12,946 bases of DNA. It comes from Verrucomicrobiota bacterium (GTDB lineage: Bacteria; Verrucomicrobiota; Verrucomicrobiia; Opitutales; Opitutaceae). The notes below the pieces were generated by a model, which worked only from the letters and a program-made list of their open reading frames with translations, was not told the origin of the DNA and made no database searches. Below are positions 1-6,687 of this stretch, in pieces (positions within the stretch are counted from its first letter, which is position 1; each line of letters starts with the position of its first letter). The translations under genes were made by a program, and so were the position numbers. The DNA is taken from positions 1 to 12,946 of the forward strand of contig JAEWIY010000106.1 in the NCBI GenBank assembly GCA_023386835.1, read 5' to 3'.

Positions 1-63
1 GGCCACCGCCGCCATCGCCACGGCGCGTCCGGTCCGCGTCTGCTCGGCAGAGGAGTGCGTCAT
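1..63 (-). CDS. N-terminal fragment of an unidentified protein, cut by the window edge
   Basis: The minus strand reads an ATG at 63-61 followed by 20 open codons to the edge. The peptide begins MTHSSAEQTRTGRAVAMAAV. A short polar, Arg-containing start followed by an Ala/Val-rich stretch could be the beginning of a signal peptide or membrane segment. Third codon positions are almost all G or C, like the real genes here. No Shine-Dalgarno sequence is visible upstream. The gene lies just downstream of the terminator at 111-142, so it probably has its own promoter between about 64 and 110. The product cannot be named from 21 residues. Confidence 0.45.
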   Translation of the reverse strand, partial: MTHSSAEQTRTGRAVAMAAVA

Positions 64-110
64 TGTAGTGACCAATGGGTTACACGCGACGATCCACAGG
101 CGAGTCTGAA

Positions 111-142
111 AACGAAAAAAGCCGGAGGCGATCGCCTCCGGC
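111..142 (-). terminator. Rho-independent terminator of the exported-protein gene
   Basis: Bases 121-142 are a perfect palindrome: GCCGGAGGC, then GATC, then GCCTCCGGC. On the minus strand this hairpin is followed at once by TTTTTT (120-115), then CG and TTTT (112-109), the classic order of GC stem and U-run. It lies 20 bases past the stop codon at 163-165 of the minus-strand gene, which it most likely terminates. It also insulates the next minus-strand gene starting at 63. On the plus strand the hairpin is followed only by TTCTTGGG, so termination in that direction would be weak. Confidence 0.9.
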
Positions 143-162
143 TTCTTGGGAAATCAATTGGC

Positions 163-768
163 TCAGAGCGCTTCTGGCGCCGGGGCCGGGGACCAGATCA
201 GCAGCGGGCTCTGACCTTCGGGGGCGTCGGCCGAGACCGCGTACAGGCCGCCTTCTTCCTGCGTGGAGGACAGCAGCGTCACGCTGGTCCAGACGCCGCC
301 GTGACCGGCGTTGCCCATGCACGGGCCGCCCACGACCGGCGCCGCGCCGGAGGAGATCGTGCTGCTCGCGCCAAAACCGTTCAGAGTGAAGCCTGTGACC
401 TTGCCCTGCCCATTCTTGCGGGTGTCGGATGCGACGGTCGCGTTGACGGCGCTGACGGTGCTGACGCTGTGCGAAACGTTGTGCACCTTCTCGCCGCGCG
501 TGCCTTCACCCGTCGTCCAGGTGCAAACCGCCTCATACTCGGTGTTCGACTCAGCGTGGTAATAGAAGCTGATGCCGGCCGCGCTCGCCTGCAGCTTGGC
601 GTCGTTCCAACCCCAGGCGGTCTGGAGGTCGCCCTTGCCGACGAAACCAACGCCGGTGGAGAAGTCGAAGTTCACGGCCGCAAAAGCGATCGCCGTGGCG
701 GCGGCGCACCCGGCCAGGCCGAGAGCGAGTTTGGAAGCCTTGGAGGCGGAGGAGAGGACGTGTTTCAT
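163..768 (-). CDS. Exported protein of unknown function (201 aa)
   Basis: The start is taken at ATG 768-766. The frame is open back to 918, but the residues before Met-768 do not look exported, whereas those after it form a signal peptide: MKHVLSSASKASK, then a hydrophobic run to about residue 32. The segment LAGC (18-21) fits a lipobox, but hydrophobicity continues past the Cys, so cleavage by signal peptidase I near residues 28-31 is equally possible. The mature part is Gly-, Ser- and Thr-rich, suggesting beta structure. It has two cysteines (C82, C150) that could form a disulfide. The stretches GFVGKGDLQTAWGWND (41-56) and TGFTLNGFG (125-133) look, from memory, like uncharacterised secreted proteins of Actinobacteria; this is recollection, not a search. 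No catalytic motif is recognised. No SD is visible. A strong terminator follows. Confidence 0.75.
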   Translation of the reverse strand: MKHVLSSASKASKLALGLAGCAAATAIAFAAVNFDFSTGVGFVGKGDLQTAWGWNDAKLQASAAGISFYYHAESNTEYEAVCTWTTGEGTRGEKVHNVSHSVSTVSAVNATVASDTRKNGQGKVTGFTLNGFGASSTISSGAAPVVGGPCMGNAGHGGVWTSVTLLSSTQEEGGLYAVSADAPEGQSPLLIWSPAPAPEAL

Positions 769-1071
769 GAGTTGAAGCTGGACTGGAAACTGGAGGGCGT
801 CCGCACCGCGGCCGCTGGTCCTCATGAGCCGGGAGTCGCCTTCATAAACAACCTCAAACACGCGGTTTGCCGGTTTGTACTCAAGCTCTGGGTACACCGC
901 TACGTGGTTCCAGCACAACAGGAGGCCGGCCCGTCGCGGCGCCTACCCGGACTACGCTCGTGCGCTTACGTAGCAATCCGGCTGGACGCCGGGACGACGT
1001 CCGCCCCGGCCCGGCTTTCGCACGAATGAACGCAGGCTTCCCCCGGCGGACCGGTTCCTGTTAGGACGATC
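769..1071. other. Divergent intergenic region (303 bases)
   Basis: This gap separates the minus-strand exported-protein gene (start 768) from the plus-strand ThuA-like gene (start 1072), so it should hold promoters for both. I find no convincing -35/-10 pair. On the minus strand, TTGAGT (rc of 889-894) and TATGAA (rc of 840-845) are loose matches but are not properly spaced. A sequence at 823-848 resembles one at 6993-7019 upstream of sucA (see findings). No RNA gene, repeat array or credible longer coding frame is seen. Confidence 0.5.
1063..1066 (+). promoter_or_regulatory. Ribosome binding site for the ThuA-like gene
   Basis: AGGA at 1063-1066 lies five bases before GTG 1072, good spacing for a Shine-Dalgarno element. 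It is the reason for choosing 1072 over the in-frame GTG at 1090, which has no purine-rich element ahead of it. Most other plus-strand genes in the window have no such motif. Confidence 0.5.
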
Positions 1072-1731
1072 GTGCTCGTCGCATACTCCGTGAAACAAGC
1101 TCTCTTCTTCGCCGGCGGTTGGGAAGGTCATCAACCGGATCGAGTGGTCCAACGCTTTGTCGAGGAGCTCCGCTCGTACGGCATCGAATCGCGGGTCGAC
1201 AACACGCTCGAGTGCCTCAGCAACGCCGCCGAGCTCGCCCGTTATGACCTGATCTTCCCGTGCTGGACGATGGGACAGCTGACCAAGGAACAGGCGGCAG
1301 CGCTCAGCCACGCCGTGCGGGAAGGCGCCAATCTCGGAGGCATTCACGGCGGCATGGGCGACGCATTTCGCGGCCAACTGGAGTACGAGTGGATGGTCGG
1401 CGGGCACTTCGTCGGGCACCCTTACGTGGGTGAGTACGCCGTGCGCGTCACGGATCCGGAGCATCCGGTCACCCGCGGCCTGCCGGAGGAGTTTGGGTAT
1501 CGTTCCGAACAATACTACATGCTGATCGACCCGGGCGTGCACGTGCTCGCCGAGACGGACTACGTTTACGAGGACCGCACCGTGGTGATGCCGGTGGCGT
1601 GGACCAAATCGTGGGGCCGGGGGCGCGTCTTCTACAGTGCACTCGGACACCTGCCGGAGGAGTTCGACGAATTCCCGGCGGCGCTCGAACTGGCCGTTCG
1701 TGGGCTGCGTTGGGCCGCGGGCGCCCTGTAG
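1072..1731 (+). CDS. ThuA-like domain protein
   Basis: The whole protein (219 aa from GTG 1072) matches the ThuA family (PF06283), a class I glutamine amidotransferase-like fold found in sugar-utilisation loci; its reaction is not firmly established. Visible hallmarks are LFFAGGWEGH near the N-terminus (11-20), GANLGGIHGGMGDAFR (85-100), the segment around EYEWMVGGHFVGHP (104-117), and GRGRVFYSALGH (182-193) before the C-terminal RGLRWAAG. Length is normal for single-domain members, and no signal peptide is seen, so it is probably cytoplasmic. GTG 1090 would give a 213-residue protein beginning MKQALFFAGG, which also looks like a family N-terminus; the AGGA at 1063 favours 1072. The stop lies 50 bases before an oxidoreductase on the same strand, so the two are probably co-transcribed. 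Confidence 0.87.
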   Translation: MLVAYSVKQALFFAGGWEGHQPDRVVQRFVEELRSYGIESRVDNTLECLSNAAELARYDLIFPCWTMGQLTKEQAAALSHAVREGANLGGIHGGMGDAFRGQLEYEWMVGGHFVGHPYVGEYAVRVTDPEHPVTRGLPEEFGYRSEQYYMLIDPGVHVLAETDYVYEDRTVVMPVAWTKSWGRGRVFYSALGHLPEEFDEFPAALELAVRGLRWAAGAL

Positions 1732-1781
1732 CCCCGGCCACGCCGCTCATCGCTCGCAGCGCTCCCCTATTCTCAGTTTTG

Positions 1782-2828
1782 ATGAAAACGTATTCCTCAG
1801 CTTCGGCGATCAAGGTGGGTGTCGTCGGTTATGGCGGTGCCTTCAACATGGGTCGGGCGCACCTGCAGGAGATGCAGCAGGCGGGCATGACGCCGACCGC
1901 GGTCGCCGAACTCGACCCTGCACGGCTCGCCGTCGCGCTAACGGATTTCCCCGGCATCGAAACGTACACGAGCGTGGACGAGATGCTGGAGCGCTCCGCG
2001 GTTGACCTGATCACCGTGATCACCCCGCACAATACCCACGCGCCGCTTGGACTGCAGATCCTCTCGGCGGGCCGGCATTGTGTGCTCGAGAAACCAATGG
2101 CCGTCACCACCGCGGACTGCGACCGCCTGATCAGCGCGGCAGCGGAGCGCGACGTCCTGTTAAGCACGTATCACAATCGCCACTGGGATGGTTGGATCCT
2201 GAAAGCGCTCGAGGTGGTGCAGGCGGGCACGATCGGCGACGTCGTTCGCGTCGATCTGCGCATGGGCAGCCATGCGACACCGAAGAAGTGGTGGCGGTCG
2301 AGCCGCAGTATCTCGGGAGGCGTGCTTTATGACTGGGGCGTGCACCTGTTGGAGTATGCCCTGCAGCTGATCAATGCCGATATCACGGAGGTGAGCGGCT
2401 ACGCCTTTGAGGGGCATTGGGCCAGCCAGCCCGACGCGGCGTTTCCGCCCACCGACGCCAATGAGGACGAGGCGCAACTCGTCGTTCGATTCGCGACCGG
2501 GCAGCGGGTGAACCTCACCGTCACCCAACTCGACGCCAATCCGAAGCGGGGCTTCATGGAGGTGGTCGGCACGAAGGGTGCCTTCGTTTGGGCCGACTGG
2601 GCGTCCTGCGAAATTGTGGAAGCGCTGCCCGATCAGGCACGGCGGGTGACGACGATCCCGTTGCCCAAGTCCGAGGGCTGGCGGTTCTACCAGAACATCG
2701 CAGACCACCTGACCCAAGGCACCAACCTGGTGATCTCCGGGGCATGGGCGCGCCGCCCGATTCACATCCTGGACCTGGCGGCTCGGAGCGCCCGGGAAGG
2801 CCGCGCCCTTCCAGCGGTTTACCGGTAG
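1782..2828 (+). CDS. Gfo/Idh/MocA family NAD(P)-dependent oxidoreductase
   Basis: This 348-residue protein has the two-domain layout of the family (PF01408 plus a C-terminal alpha/beta domain). The Rossmann glycine motif is VGVVGYGG (12-19). TPHNTHAPLG (81-90) and the hallmark EKP (103-105) follow, the Lys being the usual catalytic or substrate-contacting residue. GGVLYDWGVH (179-188) supplies the conserved Asp184 and His188. It probably oxidises or reduces a sugar, sugar acid or inositol-like polyol in the cytoplasm; the substrate cannot be read from the sequence. The frame is open back to 1599, overlapping the ThuA gene, but homology begins only after ATG 1782. No SD is seen; a pyrimidine-rich stretch (about 1762-1780) precedes the start. 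Pairing with ThuA points to one carbohydrate-catabolic unit. No transporter or regulator is adjacent. Confidence 0.92.
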   Translation: MKTYSSASAIKVGVVGYGGAFNMGRAHLQEMQQAGMTPTAVAELDPARLAVALTDFPGIETYTSVDEMLERSAVDLITVITPHNTHAPLGLQILSAGRHCVLEKPMAVTTADCDRLISAAAERDVLLSTYHNRHWDGWILKALEVVQAGTIGDVVRVDLRMGSHATPKKWWRSSRSISGGVLYDWGVHLLEYALQLINADITEVSGYAFEGHWASQPDAAFPPTDANEDEAQLVVRFATGQRVNLTVTQLDANPKRGFMEVVGTKGAFVWADWASCEIVEALPDQARRVTTIPLPKSEGWRFYQNIADHLTQGTNLVISGAWARRPIHILDLAARSAREGRALPAVYR

Positions 2829-2885
2829 TCCCCCGCCGTCCCGCCGCGGCCTGCTGCAACGGCTCTGCTAATCAAAAGCGAAAAT

Positions 2886-5285
2886 GTGACGACCAACGGA
2901 CTGCGCCTCCAGCGCGTCTGCATGTCTGTTTCCGCTCCAGCCTGCCCCCACGCCGCGCTGTCCGTATCAACCTCGATTCGGGATAACGGTGATGTGCTCG
3001 CAGTCGGAGCGACGGCCACCAGCAGTCGAACGCGGATCGTGCTCTGCCGGCACGGCGTGAACTTTCGCGCGCTCCTGGTCCAGGGCCGGACGGTGGAAGC
3101 GTACGAGGAGTGTTCCGCCGAGGATCCGGTGGCGACACGGGAGGCGCTCAGCCGCATCCGCGCGCTCGCCTCGAGTAGTGCCTCAGTGACCGCTCTTTTT
3201 GGCCCCAACTCTCAACAGGTGCACTGGATCGATGGTGCGTCGACCCAGCGGCCGGAAGCACTGACCGCGGCGGTCCGCGGCCAGAGCGCGGGTGCAGCGT
3301 CGAATGACGCACGCTACGGACTGGCCGACGCCGCCACTCTCGGCGTCGTTCAAGCGGGGCGCCCAGCCGTGCACGTGAGTGCGGCCGTCGCCGAACTCGA
3401 GCCCTACAGTGATTGGCTGACCGCGGCGCGATTTGACCCTACCGCGCTGCTTTCTTCGACGTTGGCGCATGTGGCTGCGGCCGTCGCCGCGCTACAGGCG
3501 GAAAACAGCACCGAGCGCGTGGCCCTCTGGGACCCGTGCGGCACGTCCGGTGCGATCTGGCTGGTCAGTGCGTCGGGCGTTGCGGCGGTGGTCCCCTGCC
3601 CGGCCACTTGGTCGAGCGTCGTCGAGGCGGTGCAACGCGCACTCAATCTGCGCGCCACCAGCACGGTCAGCAAACTGCTGTTCAACGACCTTTTTGATTT
3701 CTCCGACGTCGCTCCACGTGTGGCGGAGACTTTGGCAGCCGACCTAAGGCCCGCCTCGGCCGAATTTCCGCAAGCGGCGACGGCGTGGCAGATTCTCGGC
3801 CGGGCCCCCCGGCACGCCTGGTTGGAAAACGCGCTCGCGCAGGCGCTCGACCTGGCGGAGTGGCAACCCGACGCGACGGACGTGGGCGCCCGATTCGGTT
3901 TCACGCTGGCCGGCGCCGACCCGTCCACTTTACCGGCCGCCGTCTATCCGTTGCTGCACGCGCTGTCGTCCGTGTCTCGCGAGGAAGACTCGGCCTGGCA
4001 GTGGCAAGATGAGGCCGATCTGCCGGCGCCACGCACGATCGCGACCGCGCTCACCCAGCCGCCGCGGGTGACGCTTCCGACACCGAACCCAAACAAGCCC
4101 TTCTCAGCACCGGATATTACCAGCGACGCGCCGGCAGCAAGTCCCGCCCCTGCCGCTCGGGCGATTGTGCAGATCGGCAACCGCCGGCTCATGCTGGCGC
4201 CGTCGGGCCCGTCGCCGCTCACCGGATGGCCACACCCCGTGCGGGTGCGCCAGGCGCAGCCAGACGAAGACGAGTTTCCGCGCTACCCTGTCGGCGACGA
4301 GCCCACATCCACGGCGACATTGCCCGCCGATGACGAAGCGCTCTCATCGCCCGACGCTTCCGCGGAAGACCGTTCTGGCGAGTCCGCTGGGCCCGAGTCG
4401 CCGAACCGCAAACGGAGGCGCTGGTGCGTTGCGATTGCGGTCTTCATCCTGATCGCCGCGGCGTCGCTCTACCAGCTGCGCCCGTTCTTCTTCCTAACTG
4501 AATGGGAGATGACGTCGCCACCCTTCCGACTGGCCGAGGATGTGGACTCGACGGCCTCGATCATCGCTGTTGAAGCGACTGCGTTGGCGCCAGAACTCAC
4601 CACCGAGACCGAGCCAGCGGAGCCGGTCCAGGCACCAGTCGCGCCGCTGGCCGAGATCGCTGCGGACGCGGAAGCCGTTCTGCGAACGGACGAACTGGAG
4701 CAAAGTCTGATCAACGGGGCATCCGTGCCGGAGCCCACTGGCGAAGAAGCGCCGCCCGCGGTCGTCGCGACGCCGCTGCTGGGGCGACTTATCTTGCGCA
4801 GCGAACCTGCCGGCGCGCTGATTTACTTGGACGGCGTGATGGTGGGGCGGACGCCACTCGAGCTCACCGAGCAACCGGTTGGACCATTCAAGGCCTTGTT
4901 GTCACTCGACGGATTCGAGGAGCTGCATGTGGGCGGCGAGTTGTACTCCGGCGAAACCACCGAGCTGACGCTCCCGCTGACGAATGTCGACCGCCTCGCC
5001 AAGGTTCACGAACTGGTTGAGCCCCCGGCCGCGACTCGTCGCGTTGCCCCGGATTTCCGTCGCCTGCCCTACGTCAGCACCGGCCACGTACTGCTCTCCT
5101 TCGTGATCGACCGGCACGGCACACCCGTGGGCGTGCGGGTGGAGCAAACAACCGATCAACGGCTGGTTCAGCCGTGCCTCGACGCGTTCGCGCAGTGGCA
5201 ATTCAGTCCCGGGATCAATCGGGACGGCCGGCCCGTGAACACCCGCGTTCACCAACTCTTTCAGATCGCGCCCGGGCGGCGTTAG
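2886..5285 (+). CDS. Single-pass membrane protein with PEGA and TonB C-terminal domains
   Basis: The 799-residue product has four visible parts. Residues 1 to about 390 are an Ala-rich folded region of unknown family; GRPAVHVSAAVAEL (158-171) followed by RVALWDPCGTSGAIWLVSAS (211-230) is faintly like an actin-fold (PilM-type) protein, which I treat as a guess. Residues 390-506 are a low-complexity Pro/Ala/Asp/Glu linker. NRKRRR (507-512) precedes one hydrophobic segment (513-531), giving an N-in topology. Outside lie a Pro/Glu-rich spacer, a PEGA domain (about 632-698; LRSEPAGALIYLDGVMVGRT) and a TonB C-terminal domain (about 715-796; LLSFVIDRHGTPVGVRVE, then WQFSPG). GTG 2886 follows an A-rich leader; ATG 2922 is the alternative start. 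No ExbB, ExbD or TonB-dependent receptor gene is in the window, so an energy-transducing role is uncertain. Confidence 0.82.
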   Translation: MTTNGLRLQRVCMSVSAPACPHAALSVSTSIRDNGDVLAVGATATSSRTRIVLCRHGVNFRALLVQGRTVEAYEECSAEDPVATREALSRIRALASSSASVTALFGPNSQQVHWIDGASTQRPEALTAAVRGQSAGAASNDARYGLADAATLGVVQAGRPAVHVSAAVAELEPYSDWLTAARFDPTALLSSTLAHVAAAVAALQAENSTERVALWDPCGTSGAIWLVSASGVAAVVPCPATWSSVVEAVQRALNLRATSTVSKLLFNDLFDFSDVAPRVAETLAADLRPASAEFPQAATAWQILGRAPRHAWLENALAQALDLAEWQPDATDVGARFGFTLAGADPSTLPAAVYPLLHALSSVSREEDSAWQWQDEADLPAPRTIATALTQPPRVTLPTPNPNKPFSAPDITSDAPAASPAPAARAIVQIGNRRLMLAPSGPSPLTGWPHPVRVRQAQPDEDEFPRYPVGDEPTSTATLPADDEALSSPDASAEDRSGESAGPESPNRKRRRWCVAIAVFILIAAASLYQLRPFFFLTEWEMTSPPFRLAEDVDSTASIIAVEATALAPELTTETEPAEPVQAPVAPLAEIAADAEAVLRTDELEQSLINGASVPEPTGEEAPPAVVATPLLGRLILRSEPAGALIYLDGVMVGRTPLELTEQPVGPFKALLSLDGFEELHVGGELYSGETTELTLPLTNVDRLAKVHELVEPPAATRRVAPDFRRLPYVSTGHVLLSFVIDRHGTPVGVRVEQTTDQRLVQPCLDAFAQWQFSPGINRDGRPVNTRVHQLFQIAPGRR

Positions 5286-5350
5286 CTGCAGAGCGCCGCC
5301 GTCAGCCGTGAGGCTGGATCCAGCGACGGCCGGCCGAAAAGAGAGTTGCA

Positions 5351-5382
5351 ACGCATCAACGCATCATCATGCGTTGATGCGT
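5351..5382. promoter_or_regulatory. Perfect 14-bp inverted repeat over the metF start (candidate operator or RNA hairpin)
   Basis: The left arm ACGCATCAACGCAT (5351-5364) and right arm ATGCGTTGATGCGT (5369-5382) are exact reverse complements separated by CATC. Read as octamers, it is ACGCATCA twice in tandem, then TCATGCGT and TGATGCGT; three of the four units fit one octamer on either strand exactly, and the fourth differs by one base. The ATG at 5377 lies inside the right arm and the ATG at 5383 directly follows it. On DNA it could be an operator for a dimeric regulator; in RNA it would be a hairpin hiding the start codon. Which is true cannot be told from sequence. Confidence 0.65.
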
Positions 5383-6261
5383 ATGATACCTGACCGGCCG
5401 ATCTCCGCGCTGTTTGCCGAAAACCGGCCGCTCCGGTCCCTGGAGTTTTTCCCTCCCAAGGACGATGCCGGCGTGGCCGCGCTGCGGACGTCGGCGGTCG
5501 CCTTAAAACAGGTGCCATGGGATTTCGTGTCAGTCACCTACGGCGCTGGCGGCAGCACCCGCGAACGCACGGCACAGGTCTCGATCATGCTCAAGGAGGA
5601 GCTCGGCTTCACCGTGATGCCCCACCTGACGTGCGTCGGCCACTCCCGGAGCGAGTTGAACGGGCTCGCCGACCGGCTGCATGGCCTCGGGCTGCGGAAC
5701 ATCATGACGTTGCGCGGCGATCCGCCGAAGGGTGAGACGACCTTTCAAGCGGCGCCCGACGGCTGCCGCTACGCGAACGAACTCGTGGAGCTGTTGAAGG
5801 CGCGGCATTCCGACTTCTGCCTCGGCGTGGGAGGATATCCGGAGAAACATCCGGAAGCGCCCAATGCGGAGGTCGATCTTGACCATCTGAAACGCAAGAT
5901 CGACGCGGGCGCGGACTTCATCACGACGCAGCTCTTTTTCGACAACGCCACGTACTACCGCTTCGTCGAGCGCTGCCGCGCCAGAGGCATCCACGTGCCG
6001 ATCGTTCCCGGTGTGATGCCGGTCCTGTCGCTCAAGCAAATCCAGCGGATCAGCGCGTTGTGCGGAGCGGCCCTGCCCGCGCGCCTACTGCGGCGGCTCG
6101 AAGTCGCAGCCGAGAACCCGGACGTCGTCGAACTGATTGGGATTGATTGGGCGCTCGATCAGATCCGTGACTTGGTCGCGCAGGGCGCCCCCGGTTACCA
6201 CCTCTACATCCTCAACCGCGCGCGCAGTGCATTGGCGTTGGCCGCCGGGCTGGCGGCCTGA
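5377..6261 (+). CDS. metF: 5,10-methylenetetrahydrofolate reductase
   Basis: MetF uses FAD and NAD(P)H to reduce 5,10-methylene-THF to 5-methyl-THF, the methyl donor for methionine synthesis. The 294-residue product is close to the E. coli length and is a single TIM-barrel domain. Family marks are SLEFFPPK (21-28) with the catalytic Glu23, FVSVTYGAGGSTRERT (50-65), MPHLTCVGHSRSEL (81-94), TLRGDPPKG (111-119) with the Asp expected to contact the flavin, KRKIDAGADFITTQLFFD (172-189), and HLYILNRA (275-282). ATG 5377 and ATG 5383 are both possible starts (294 or 292 aa). The frame is open back to 5308, but the extra residues are not family-like. No SD is seen; the start lies within an inverted repeat. 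The gap from the upstream gene is 91 bases, so a separate promoter is possible. No metH or ArsR-type regulator gene is in the window. Confidence 0.96.
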   Translation: MRMIPDRPISALFAENRPLRSLEFFPPKDDAGVAALRTSAVALKQVPWDFVSVTYGAGGSTRERTAQVSIMLKEELGFTVMPHLTCVGHSRSELNGLADRLHGLGLRNIMTLRGDPPKGETTFQAAPDGCRYANELVELLKARHSDFCLGVGGYPEKHPEAPNAEVDLDHLKRKIDAGADFITTQLFFDNATYYRFVERCRARGIHVPIVPGVMPVLSLKQIQRISALCGAALPARLLRRLEVAAENPDVVELIGIDWALDQIRDLVAQGAPGYHLYILNRARSALALAAGLAA

Positions 6262-6276
6262 GGCTGTTCACGTCTG

Positions 6277-6687
6277 TCAGCCGCCGGCGAAAACGGGGCG
6301 GAAACCCGCCTGCTGGAGGATCTGCGCCACCTTTTCGCGGTTGTCGCCCTGGATCTCGATCTGGCCGTCCTTGACCGTGCCGCCACACCCACACGCCGCG
6401 CGCATCTGCTTGGCCAGCTGCTCCTTCTCCGGCAGCCCGATGCCGACAAAACCGGAGACCACGGTCACCGTTTTCCCACCTCGGCCGGCCGTCGTCCGGC
6501 GGATTTCCACCCGGCCGCGGTTGCGGTTCGGTTCGGCGCGTTTGCTCGGCGGCTGCCCGGGCGCGTCCGCCGGCGGTGAAGCGGGAAGCGAGGGCAGACC
6601 CACTGCGCTCAATTGCGCAAACGGATTCTGGCCGAGGTCCTGACCACCACCGGTGGTGACCCGCCGGTTGGCATCACGTCCGGCCAC
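6277..6687 (-). CDS. SUI1/YciH-family translation initiation factor-like protein
   Basis: The C-terminal half (about residues 58-133 of 136) is a SUI1 domain related to eukaryotic eIF1 and E. coli YciH: GRGGKTVTVVSGF (68-80), then CGCGGTVKDGQIEIQGD (99-115) and a final helix and strand. The first 55 residues are a Gly/Pro/Ala-rich, probably disordered tail. YciH-type proteins are thought to act on ribosomal initiation complexes; their exact bacterial role is unsettled. I chose GTG 6687 because AGGAGG lies five bases ahead. GTG 6702 would add five residues but would include that SD in the coding region. The start overlaps the last 14 bases of the upstream small gene, implying coupled translation. 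The 3' end converges on metF with 15 bases between stop codons and no obvious terminator. Confidence 0.92.
   Translation of the reverse strand: MAGRDANRRVTTGGGQDLGQNPFAQLSAVGLPSLPASPPADAPGQPPSKRAEPNRNRGRVEIRRTTAGRGGKTVTVVSGFVGIGLPEKEQLAKQMRAACGCGGTVKDGQIEIQGDNREKVAQILQQAGFRPVFAGG

Noticed and set aside
55..1029. A 324-codon plus-strand open frame covering the exported-protein gene
   Set aside because: It lies opposite a minus-strand gene with a signal peptide and its own terminator. Its translation is Arg/Gly/Ala-rich with no recognisable motif, typical of an antisense shadow in high-GC DNA.
5298..5330. Possible structured RNA or riboswitch between the TonB-domain gene and metF
   Set aside because: GCCGTC/GACGGC (5298-5303 and 5325-5330) enclose AGCC-GTGA-GGCT and the palindrome GCTGGATCCAGC, but the inner elements overlap, no U-run follows, and nothing matches the conserved cores of SAM or SAH riboswitches that I know. 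The whole gap is only 91 bases.
5382..5387. TATGAT as a -10 promoter box at the metF start
   Set aside because: A promoter here would start the transcript downstream of both possible ATG codons, and no other in-frame start precedes the conserved EFFPP motif. There is also no matching -35.
6241..6257. Hairpin GCCGCC-GGGCT-GGCGGC at the end of metF as a terminator
   Set aside because: It is inside the coding sequence, has only a 6-bp stem, and is not followed by a U-run. Such GC hairpins are frequent in this composition.
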